Assembly: GCA_009469585.1 (NCBI GenBank)
Contig: SSXW01000002.1
Coordinates: 125,001 to 189,000 of the forward strand
DNA length: 64,000 bases
Reading direction: 5' to 3'
Source of the DNA: Dechloromonas sp. Dech2017
GTDB taxonomy: Bacteria; Pseudomonadota; Gammaproteobacteria; Burkholderiales; Rhodocyclaceae
Made by a program: the position numbers and the translations under genes. How positions within the stretch are numbered: position 1 is the stretch's first letter; every line of letters begins with the position of its first letter. This document shows positions 58,024-64,000 of this stretch, piece by piece. The notes beneath the pieces were generated by a model that worked only from the letters and a program-made list of their open reading frames with translations, did no database searches and was not told the origin of the DNA.

Positions 58024-58072
58024 TGCGGTCGACAAAAATAAAGGCGGGATTTTACCCGCCTTTATTGGCCGC
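58024..58072 (+). repeat. Uptake-signal-like repeat fused to a terminator
   Basis: Core TGCGGTCGAC (58024-58033) directly followed by AAAAATAAA, GGCGGG, ATTTTA, CCCGCC, TTTATT. The A/T tracts form the arms and loop of the mrp terminator. Confidence 0.7.
58034..58066 (-). terminator. Rho-independent terminator of mrp
   Basis: Perfect 11-bp stem ATAAAGGCGGG/CCCGCCTTTAT around a 6-nt loop, followed on the reverse strand by TTTTTG. It begins 20 bp after the mrp stop. Confidence 0.87.
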
Positions 58073-58085
58073 AATGTGCAAAAAA

Positions 58086-59177
58086 TTAGGTGTTTTGCAC
58101 GACGATGTTGGGGAATTTCGACGTCATGTCCTTGGCCTTTTCGCCAATCTTGACCGCCACCCGCCGGGCGATCGCCCGGTAGATCTCGGCAGTGCGCGAA
58201 TCCGGGGCGCCGACCACGGTCGGCTTGCCGCCGTCGGCCATTTCGCGGATGGCCATTTCGAGCGGCAGGCTGCCCAGGAACTCGACGCCGTAGTCGGCGC
58301 ACATTTTCTCGCCGCCGCCGGTGCCGAAGATGTGCTCCTCGTGGCCGCACTGCGAACAGATGTGGATGCTCATGTTCTCGACGATGCCGAGAATCGGCAC
58401 ATTGACCTTCTCGAACATCTTCAGGCCCTTGCGGGCGTCGATCAGCGCGATGTCCTGCGGCGTGGTGACGATCAGGGCGCCGGTCACCGGCACCTTCTGG
58501 GTCAGCGACAGCTGGATGTCGCCGGTGCCCGGCGGCATGTCGACGACCAGGTAATCGAGGTCGCGCCAGTTGGTCTGGCCGAGCAGTTGGTCGAGTGCCT
58601 GGGCGACCATCGGGCCGCGCCAGACCATGGGCGTCTCGACATCGACCATGAAGCCGATCGACATCGCCTGCAGGCCGTAGGCCTCGAGCGGCTCCATGCT
58701 CTTGCCGTCCTTCGATTCCGGCTGCTCGCCGGCCAGGCCGAGCATCTGCGGCTGCGACGGGCCATAGATGTCGGCGTCGAGGATGCCGACCGAGGCGCCT
58801 TCCTGGGCCAGGGCCAGCGCCAGATTGACCGCCGTCGTGCTCTTGCCGACGCCGCCCTTGCCGGAGGCCACGGCGATGATGTTCTTGACCCCGGGCAGCA
58901 GCTTGACGCCGAGTTGCACGGAATGGGCGACGATCTTGCTGAAGACGTTGGCCGAGACGTTGCCGACGCCCGGCACGGCGCGCACGGCGGCGATCACCTG
59001 CTTGCGGATGACGTCGATCTGGGTCTTGGCCGGATAGGCCAGTTCGATGTCGAAGGAGACATCGTCGCCGTCCATCCTGACGTTCTTGAGCGCCTTGCCG
59101 GCGACGAAATCCTTGCCGGTATTGGGGTCGACCGCAGCGCTTAGCGCTGCCTTGATCTGCTGTTCTGTAACACTCAT
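58086..59177 (-). CDS. apbC: Iron-sulfur cluster carrier ATPase Mrp (ApbC)
   Basis: A 363-residue P-loop protein that carries and transfers [4Fe-4S] clusters. The DUF59 domain is at 1-75; the deviant Walker A IIAVASGKGGVGKSTTAVNL is near 99-118; the cluster CxxC is ICSQCGHEEHIF near 275. The start MSVTEQQIKAALS at 59177 fits the family; the frame is open upstream but overlaps the response regulator. It is divergent from metG across the regulator gene and lies with dcd. Confidence 0.95.
   Translation of the reverse strand: MSVTEQQIKAALSAAVDPNTGKDFVAGKALKNVRMDGDDVSFDIELAYPAKTQIDVIRKQVIAAVRAVPGVGNVSANVFSKIVAHSVQLGVKLLPGVKNIIAVASGKGGVGKSTTAVNLALALAQEGASVGILDADIYGPSQPQMLGLAGEQPESKDGKSMEPLEAYGLQAMSIGFMVDVETPMVWRGPMVAQALDQLLGQTNWRDLDYLVVDMPPGTGDIQLSLTQKVPVTGALIVTTPQDIALIDARKGLKMFEKVNVPILGIVENMSIHICSQCGHEEHIFGTGGGEKMCADYGVEFLGSLPLEMAIREMADGGKPTVVGAPDSRTAEIYRAIARRVAVKIGEKAKDMTSKFPNIVVQNT
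59097..59136 (-). repeat. Uptake-signal-like repeat (weak tracts), in mrp
   Basis: Reverse-strand core TGCGGTCGAC (59127-59136), CCC, AAT, ACCGGC, AAGGATTT. The core is exact but A/T tracts are poor. In frame as Ala-Val-Asp near the N-terminus of Mrp. Confidence 0.45.
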
Positions 59178-59253
59178 GGAAACTCCGTTGGGGTAGCTGC
59201 CCGGAAAAATACCCGACAAATCTTGTCCAGTATACCCCAAACGCCGATGCGCT

Positions 59254-59937
59254 TCAGCCCGGGCGCACCGTATCCAGGCGGTAACCCTGGCCATAGACCG
59301 AGGACAGCATCAGGCCGCTCTCGCCGCCCAGCCCGAGCTTCTTGCGCAGGCGGCTGGCGTGGGTGTCGACGGTGCGCGTATCGACGCCGCTTTCGCGCGC
59401 CCAGACGCTGCTCAGCAACTCGTCGCGGGACAGCACCCGGCCGACATTGCGCAGCAGGATGGTGGCCAGCTCGAATTCGCGCTGGGTCAGCTCGACATCG
59501 GCCCCGGCCAGGCGGATGCGCCGGCCTTCGAGGTCGACGTCGATGGCGCCGACTTGCAGCGTGGTCGGCCGCGGCTGGCGGCGGCGCTGCAGGGCATGCA
59601 CGCGGGCCATGAATTCCATGTAGCGGATCGGCTTGGGCAGGTAGTCGTCTGCCCCCAGGCGCAGGATGTCGGCCGCCGCCTCCTCGTCGGTGCGCGCCGT
59701 GCAGAAGATCACCGGTACCTCCCAGCCGCAGTGCTCGCGAATGTAGCGGAGCACCTCGTCGCCGCCGATATCGGGCAGGTTCCAGTCGATGACGAAGAAC
59801 TCGAAACTGCGCGTTTTCAGCGCCGCGATACAGCTTTTTCCATCGGCGAATACCTCGACCTGATGGCCCTCGCTCTTCAACAGCGCTTTCAAGACCTCGG
59901 CCTGGCTACGGCTGTCCTCGACCACGGCAAAGTTCAT
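59254..59937 (-). CDS. OmpR/PhoB-type response regulator
   Basis: A 227-residue two-domain regulator: receiver (2-118) with acidic pocket VVEDSRSQ, phospho-Asp in FFVIDWNLPDIGG near 51 and Lys in ADDYLPKPIRYMEF, then a winged helix DNA-binding domain (130-225; TQREFELATILLRN, VDTHASRLRKKLGLG, GQGYRLDTV). No histidine kinase gene is next to it, so it is an orphan and its target is unknown. It is divergent from metG with about 190 bp between. Confidence 0.93.
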   Translation of the reverse strand: MNFAVVEDSRSQAEVLKALLKSEGHQVEVFADGKSCIAALKTRSFEFFVIDWNLPDIGGDEVLRYIREHCGWEVPVIFCTARTDEEAAADILRLGADDYLPKPIRYMEFMARVHALQRRRQPRPTTLQVGAIDVDLEGRRIRLAGADVELTQREFELATILLRNVGRVLSRDELLSSVWARESGVDTRTVDTHASRLRKKLGLGGESGLMLSSVYGQGYRLDTVRPG

Positions 59938-60130
59938 GGCATCTCCTTATCAGCGGGGATTGTCCGCCCTTCAAGGCGCTTCGGCAATGACAAGCGCCTG
60001 CATTTTACCAAGCCGCCACATTCGTTTACTTTTCTCGACAAAGCCCGCCCGGCAATGAATAGCCTCGGGCAAGGCACGCTCGGCGGCGGCACACGGTAAA
60101 ATTGCGCTTTATTTTTCTCCGCCAGCCCCC

Positions 60131-62233
60131 ATGTCGCGCAAAATCCTTGTCACGTCCGCCCTGCCTTACGCCAACGGCGCCATTCACCTCGGGCACCTGG
60201 TCGAATACATCCAGACCGACATCTGGGTCCGCTCCCAGAAAATGGCCGGCAACGAATGCTGGTACGTCTGCGCCGACGACACCCACGGCACGCCCATCAT
60301 GCTGCGCGCCGAAAAGGAGGGGATCACCCCGGAGCAGCTGATCGCCCGCGTGCACGGCGAGCATGCCCGCGATTTCGCCGGCTTCCTGGTCGGTTTCGAC
60401 AATTACTACAGCACGCATTCCGACGAGACCCGCGACTGCGCCAACGACATCTACCGCAAGCTGCGCGCCGCCGGCCTGATCGAGACGCGGACCATCGAGC
60501 AGTATTACGACCCGGTCAAGCAGCTCTTCCTGCCCGACCGCTTCATCAAGGGCGAATGCCCGAAGTGCCACGCCAAGGACCAGTACGGCGACAACTGCGA
60601 AGCCTGCGGCGCCGCCTACGCGCCGACCGACCTGATCGAGCCGTACTCCGCCGTCTCCGGCGCCAAGCCGGAACTGCGCAGCTCGGAACACTATTTCTTC
60701 AAGCTTTCCGACCCGCGCTGCGAAGCTTTCCTGCGCCGCTACACCGGCCGCGACAACGGCGTGCTGCAGAGCGAGGCGGCCAACAAGATGCAGGAATGGC
60801 TGGGCGCCCCCGGCGAGAACAAGCTGACCGACTGGGACATCTCGCGCGACGCGCCCTACTTCGGCTTCGAGATTCCCGATGCGCCGGGCAAGTATTTCTA
60901 CGTCTGGCTCGACGCGCCGATCGGCTACATGGGCTCGTTCAAGAACCTGTGCGCCAAACAGGGCCTCGATTTCGACGAGTATTTCCGCCCCGATTCGACG
61001 ACCGAGCTCTACCACTTCATCGGCAAGGACATCCTCTACTTCCACGCCCTGTTCTGGCCGGCCGAACTGGCCCACGCCGGTTTCCGCACGCCGACCCGGA
61101 TCTTCGCCCACGGCTTCCTGACCGTCGACGGCGCCAAGATGTCGAAATCGCGCGGCACCTTCATCACGGCCGAAAGCTACCTGAACACCGGCCTCAACCC
61201 GGAGTGGCTGCGCTACTACTACGCCGCCAAGCTGTCGGCGAGCATGGAGGACATCGACCTCAACCTCGAGGACTTCTGCGCCCGCGTCAATTCCGACCTG
61301 GTCGGCAAGTACGTCAATATCGCCAGCCGCTCGGCCGGCTTCATCAGCAAGCGCTTCAACGGCCAGCTCGCCCCGGCCGACGCCGAACTGCCGGCGATCA
61401 AGGCCATCCAGGAAGCGGCCGGCCGCATCGTCGAACTCTACGAGGCCCGCGAATACGGCAAGGCGGTGCGCGAGATCATGGCCCTGACCGACGGCGCCAA
61501 CCAGTACGTCGATAGCGTCAAACCCTGGGAACTGGCCAAGCAGCCCGGCCGGGAAGTCGAACTGCACGCCGCCTGCAGCAACGCGCTCAACCTGTTCCGC
61601 CTGCTCACCGTGCTGCTCAAGCCCATCCTGCCGGTGGTCGCCGCCAAGGTCGAGCAGTTCATGAACCTCGCCCCGCTCGCCTGGGCCGATGCCGGCACCC
61701 TGCTCGCCGCCGGCCACGCCATCAACGCCTACGAGCACCTGATGACGCGCGTCGATCCGAAGCTGATCGACAAGCTGGTCGAGGCCAACAAGGAATCGCT
61801 GGCCCCGGCCGCCGAGACCGCCGCGGTCGACAGCAAAAAAGCCGCCAAAACCGAAAAGCCGGCCGCCCCGAAAGAAGCCGCCCCGGCCGCCGACGGCCTG
61901 TGCACCATCGACGATTTCATGAAGGTCGACCTGCGCATCGCCCGCATCGCCAATGCCGAGCATGTCGAGGGTGCCGACAAGCTGGTGCGCCTGACGCTGG
62001 ATGTCGGCGACGACCAAACGCGCAACGTCTTCGCCGGCATCAAGGCCGCCTACGACCCGGCGCAGCTGGTCGGCCGGCTGACCGTGATGGTCGCCAACCT
62101 GGCGCCGCGCAAGATGAAATTCGGCCTGTCGGAAGGCATGGTCCTCGCTGCTTCGAACGTCGATGGCAAAACGCCGGGAATCTACCTGCTGTCGCCCGAT
62201 TCCGGCGCCGTCCCGGGCATGCGGGTGAAATAA
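60131..62233 (+). CDS. metG: Methionyl-tRNA synthetase
   Basis: A 700-residue class I synthetase of the E. coli type. HIGH motif in [17 protein letters not shown] near 14-30; zinc knuckles [17 protein letters not shown] near 146; KMSKS in [13 protein letters not shown] near 335; a C-terminal tRNA-binding EMAP domain at about 595-700. The linker at about 555-590 is Ala/Lys-rich and contains the repeat at 61822-61858. It makes Met-tRNA for initiation and elongation. Confidence 0.98.
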   Translation: MSRKILVTSALPYANGAIHLGHLVEYIQTDIWVRSQKMAGNECWYVCADDTHGTPIMLRAEKEGITPEQLIARVHGEHARDFAGFLVGFDNYYSTHSDETRDCANDIYRKLRAAGLIETRTIEQYYDPVKQLFLPDRFIKGECPKCHAKDQYGDNCEACGAAYAPTDLIEPYSAVSGAKPELRSSEHYFFKLSDPRCEAFLRRYTGRDNGVLQSEAANKMQEWLGAPGENKLTDWDISRDAPYFGFEIPDAPGKYFYVWLDAPIGYMGSFKNLCAKQGLDFDEYFRPDSTTELYHFIGKDILYFHALFWPAELAHAGFRTPTRIFAHGFLTVDGAKMSKSRGTFITAESYLNTGLNPEWLRYYYAAKLSASMEDIDLNLEDFCARVNSDLVGKYVNIASRSAGFISKRFNGQLAPADAELPAIKAIQEAAGRIVELYEAREYGKAVREIMALTDGANQYVDSVKPWELAKQPGREVELHAACSNALNLFRLLTVLLKPILPVVAAKVEQFMNLAPLAWADAGTLLAAGHAINAYEHLMTRVDPKLIDKLVEANKESLAPAAETAAVDSKKAAKTEKPAAPKEAAPAADGLCTIDDFMKVDLRIARIANAEHVEGADKLVRLTLDVGDDQTRNVFAGIKAAYDPAQLVGRLTVMVANLAPRKMKFGLSEGMVLAASNVDGKTPGIYLLSPDSGAVPGMRVK
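61822..61858 (+). repeat. Uptake-signal-like repeat, in metG linker
   Basis: Core CGCGGTCGAC (61822-61831), AGC, AAAAAA, GCCGCC, AAAA, CCG, AAAA. In frame as Ala-Val-Asp-Ser-Lys-Lys in the flexible linker before the EMAP domain. Confidence 0.75.
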
Positions 62234-62648
62234 TCCGAGGCCAGGCGCAACGGCCGGAAAGCCCCGCCGTTGCGTGCTGCAATGCAGCAAGAACGACCCC
62301 GAAGTTCATGCATCACTTTAACTTTGCCAGCCAAACCGGCTACGTTGTTTATGCTTTTCCAACTATCCACAAAAACTGTGGATAACTCTGTGGATCAAAC
62401 CAGCCGCTTTTCGCTAAGTCACCGTCGCACAAGGTTTTTCCTTACCCTGCCCGAAACTTGAGCTACATCCTAACCAATTGATTATTATCGACTTATCGAT
62501 TGCGCAGCATAATTCAACAAATTCACCAATGAAAAACCCGGGCGGAAAAAATTCCGCGCATTACTGTGCATAAGTCAAGTCTTGACAGCCCGCCAATCGG
62601 CATTTTTTGCATTTCCTGCCGCTCCACCCGACGACCACGGAGGCCTAC
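62234..62648. other. 415-bp gap after metG: hairpin, DnaA-box cluster, A/T-rich segment
   Basis: No protein gene is supported. From left to right it holds a 9-bp inverted repeat CGCAACGGC/GCCGTTGCG (62246-62274) with no U tract, a cluster of DnaA-box-like 9-mers (62363-62397), an A/T-rich stretch (about 62465-62530), a fourth box at 62565-62573, and TTGACA at 62582-62587 that may be a -35 for the next gene. Confidence 0.6.
62363..62397. promoter_or_regulatory. DnaA-box cluster
   Basis: CTATCCACA (62363-62371, one mismatch), TGTGGATAA (62377-62385, an exact TTATCCACA on the reverse strand) and TGTGGATCA (62389-62397, one mismatch) lie within 35 bp. A further exact TTATGCACA (reverse) is at 62565-62573. 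TTATNCACA is the DnaA consensus. Confidence 0.6.
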
Positions 62649-63029
62649 ATGTTCAACCCGATGACCCGCCCGCCCCGCCCGCGCCTGACCGGGCAGATCT
62701 TTCTCTACGCCCTGGCCGACGTTTTCGGGCTGGCCTGCATCGCCATCGGCGCCAGCTGGTTCGCCGGCAGCAAGGGGGCCATCCTCGCCAACTTCCCCAA
62801 TTCGGCGGCCGAGGCCGTGGCGTGCACGGCGGGCGGCGTCGTCGTCATGTTCTGGGCGGTGGCCCGCATCCTGCGCGAAATCGCCAAGCAGGCGCCGGAG
62901 ATGAAGGACCGCTACGACGAGTACATCGCCACCCACCACCCCGACAAACTGTCGCGGCAAGCCGAGCGCGACGCCGACAAGGGTAGCGACGAAAGCAGCG
63001 CCAAAGACAGCGCCAACAAGGCCGGCTAG
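62649..63029 (+). CDS. Small membrane protein of unknown function
   Basis: A 126-residue protein with two membrane segments (LYALADVFGLACIAIGASWF, AEAVACTAGGVVVMFWAVARIL) and a charged C-terminal tail rich in Asp, Lys and Ser from about 90. I do not recognise the family. The ATG at 62649 follows CGGAGG by 6 bases. Its TAG overlaps the stop of the opposing RHH gene within CTAG (63026-63029). Confidence 0.75.
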   Translation: MFNPMTRPPRPRLTGQIFLYALADVFGLACIAIGASWFAGSKGAILANFPNSAAEAVACTAGGVVVMFWAVARILREIAKQAPEMKDRYDEYIATHHPDKLSRQAERDADKGSDESSAKDSANKAG

Positions 63030-63220
63030 TCGCCGGCCCGGCCGCCCGGCTTCAGCCAGTCGGGCAATTCGCGGTTGCCGGCATGCTCGATGATGTACTG
63101 GCGGATCAGGCGACGGACGGCCTGCGACGAGGTCAGGTCGTTGGCCGCGCAGATCTCCTCGAACAGTTTTTTCTTGTCCGGATCGATCAGGATGGTCAGG
63201 CGGGCGGTGCGTTTCTCCAT
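63026..63220 (-). CDS. Ribbon-helix-helix (CopG-like) regulator
   Basis: A 64-residue protein with an RHH layout: beta strand TARLTILID (about 5-13), helix KKKLFEEICAANDL, turn TSSQ, helix AVRRLIRQYIIEHA. RHH dimers bind direct or inverted repeats; no toxin gene adjoins, so it is more likely a transcription factor than an antitoxin. ATG 63220 has GGAG 8 bases upstream; ATG 63235 is possible. It is divergent from sulP, with three ATTAAC repeats between them. Confidence 0.8.
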   Translation of the reverse strand: MEKRTARLTILIDPDKKKLFEEICAANDLTSSQAVRRLIRQYIIEHAGNRELPDWLKPGGRAGD

Positions 63221-63253
63221 CGTCTTGCTCCACATTCAATCGAAGCACACCAT

Positions 63254-63283
63254 ATTAACATACGATTAACATTGACGATTAAC
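63254..63283 (+). promoter_or_regulatory. ATTAAC direct repeats, candidate RHH operator
   Basis: ATTAAC occurs at 63254-63259, 63265-63270 and 63278-63283, spaced 11 and 13 bp. The third lies just behind the -35 of the sulP promoter, and the set starts 34 bp from the RHH start. Direct repeats spaced by one turn suit an RHH dimer array. Confidence 0.45.
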
Positions 63284-63299
63284 CGGCCGCTCATATAAT
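63272..63299 (+). promoter_or_regulatory. sigma-70 promoter of sulP
   Basis: TTGACG (63272-63277), a 16-bp spacer, and a perfect TATAAT (63294-63299), 28 bp before the sulP ATG. It is overlapped by an ATTAAC repeat. Confidence 0.75.
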
Positions 63300-63326
63300 G
63301 CGTCGCTTACTCATCGAGCGTGCCCC

Positions 63327-64000
63327 ATGAAATTTGCCTTCCGCCCCAAGCTGCTGGATTGCCTTCAGGATTATGACCGCTCGCAACTGGGCAAGGACGT
63401 CGCCGCCGGCATCACCGTCGGCGTGCTCGCCCTGCCGCTGGCCATGGCCTTCGCCATCGCCTCCGGCTGCTCGCCGACGGCCGGCATCTGGACGGCGATC
63501 ATCGCCGGCCTGATCACCTCGGCCCTGGGCGGCTCCCGCGTCCAGATCGGCGGCCCGACCGGCGCCTTCATTCCCATCGTCTACGGCATCGTCGCCATCC
63601 ACGGTTTCAACAACCTGCTCGGCGCCACCCTGCTTGCCGGCATCTTCCTGCTCGCCATGGGGCTGGCCCGCCTCGGACAGCTGATCCGCTTCATCCCGGT
63701 CACCGTCGTCATCGGCTTCACCAACGGCATCGCCGTCGTCATCTTCCTCGCCCAGATCAAGGATTTCTTCGGCCTGCAAATCGACAACCTGCCGGCCGAA
63801 TTCTTCTCCCGGGTCAAGGTGCTCTACGCCAACGCCCATACCGTCCACCTGCCGACGGTGGCGCTGGCCACCGGCTGCTTCTTCCTGCTCCTTTTCTACA
63901 ACCGGCTGGCCCAGCGCCTGCCGCTGTTGCGCCGGGCGCCCGGGCCGCTCGTCGTTCTGATCGCCGGCACCCTCGTTGCCTACGTCCTGAACCTGCCGGT
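63327..64000 (+). CDS. SulP-family anion transporter (partial, 3' end cut)
   Basis: About 224 residues are present before the window ends; the frame has no stop. It begins MKFAFRPKLLDCLQDYDRSQ, then the SulP membrane domain: DVAAGITVGVLALPLAMAFA, GGSRVQIGGPTGAFIPIVYG and FIPVTVVIGFTNGIAVVIFL. SulP proteins move sulfate, bicarbonate or dicarboxylates; the ion is not determined and any STAS domain would lie outside the window. The promoter at 63272 and the nearby RHH gene suggest regulated expression. Confidence 0.93.
   Translation, partial: MKFAFRPKLLDCLQDYDRSQLGKDVAAGITVGVLALPLAMAFAIASGCSPTAGIWTAIIAGLITSALGGSRVQIGGPTGAFIPIVYGIVAIHGFNNLLGATLLAGIFLLAMGLARLGQLIRFIPVTVVIGFTNGIAVVIFLAQIKDFFGLQIDNLPAEFFSRVKVLYANAHTVHLPTVALATGCFFLLLFYNRLAQRLPLLRRAPGPLVVLIAGTLVAYVLNLP

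Noticed and set aside
60026-62290. 754-codon frame antisense to metG
   Set aside because: Same cause: an antisense shadow of a complete synthetase gene.

Overview
The window is chromosomal DNA, GC-rich in its coding parts, from a betaproteobacterium, most likely Rhodocyclales (Dechloromonas/Azonexus type). This rests on the 16S/23S operon, on gene orders I know from betaproteobacteria (rplM-rpsI next to a membrane coiled-coil protein, bactofilin and erpA; ffh beside a CcsA-like gene; pilBCD; engB divergent from cytochrome c4; glyA-nrdR-ribD; metG, mrp, dcd and a PLP decarboxylase together), and on codon use. The genus is inferred, not proven. Almost every gene is housekeeping.

Layout. 1-2604: rrn operon on the minus strand (23S start, tRNA-Ala, tRNA-Ile, 16S, leader, promoter). 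2760-3205: decayed IS3-type transposase. 3239-5761: erpA, bactofilin, membrane protein, rpsI and rplM (minus). 5762-6259: regulatory DNA with a candidate small RNA and a long palindrome. 6260-10849: OsmC, coq7, CNP1-like protein, rppH, proS and a lytic transglycosylase. 10943-18354: ffh, CcsA-like, CorC-like and the type IV pilus genes pilB-pilC-pilD. 18426-22857: FmdB, DUF502, aspS, a secreted barnase with its barstar, nudB and a heat-shock Hsp20. 22942-27829: argB, a HAD phosphatase, slmA, hemB, engB and cytochrome c4. 27945-32609: CBS and HDOD proteins, msrQ, bioC-bioB and comF. 32652-41743: trmL, gpsA, SH3 protein, secB, grxC, rhodanese, arsR, envC, ctpA, moeB, ribD and nrdR. 41832-49304: glyA, a phosphatase, a TRAP transporter split around dps, and pmbA. 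49373-64000: darP, mog-like, an unknown large protein, thyA-pgi-folA, decarboxylase, dcd, mrp, response regulator, metG, an RHH regulator and a SulP transporter cut by the window end.

The most striking signal is not a gene. A dispersed 10-mer, YGCGGTCGAC, is followed on its own strand by two or three short A/T tracts spaced about one helical turn apart. I count 15 exact cores (14 with tracts, one of these weak) and a few one-mismatch variants, on both strands, mostly inside coding sequences. From base composition alone I would expect fewer than one. The design (a GCGGT core plus phased A/T tracts) resembles the DNA uptake signal of Pasteurellaceae. The window also carries pilB, pilC, pilD and comF, and comF alone holds two copies. 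I propose it as a candidate uptake-signal-like repeat of this lineage.

Other items to check are a candidate small RNA repeating the anti-Shine-Dalgarno sequence, (TTAGNNN)n heptamer arrays at gene ends, a cluster of DnaA boxes after metG, and a barnase-barstar pair inside an aspS-nudB operon.
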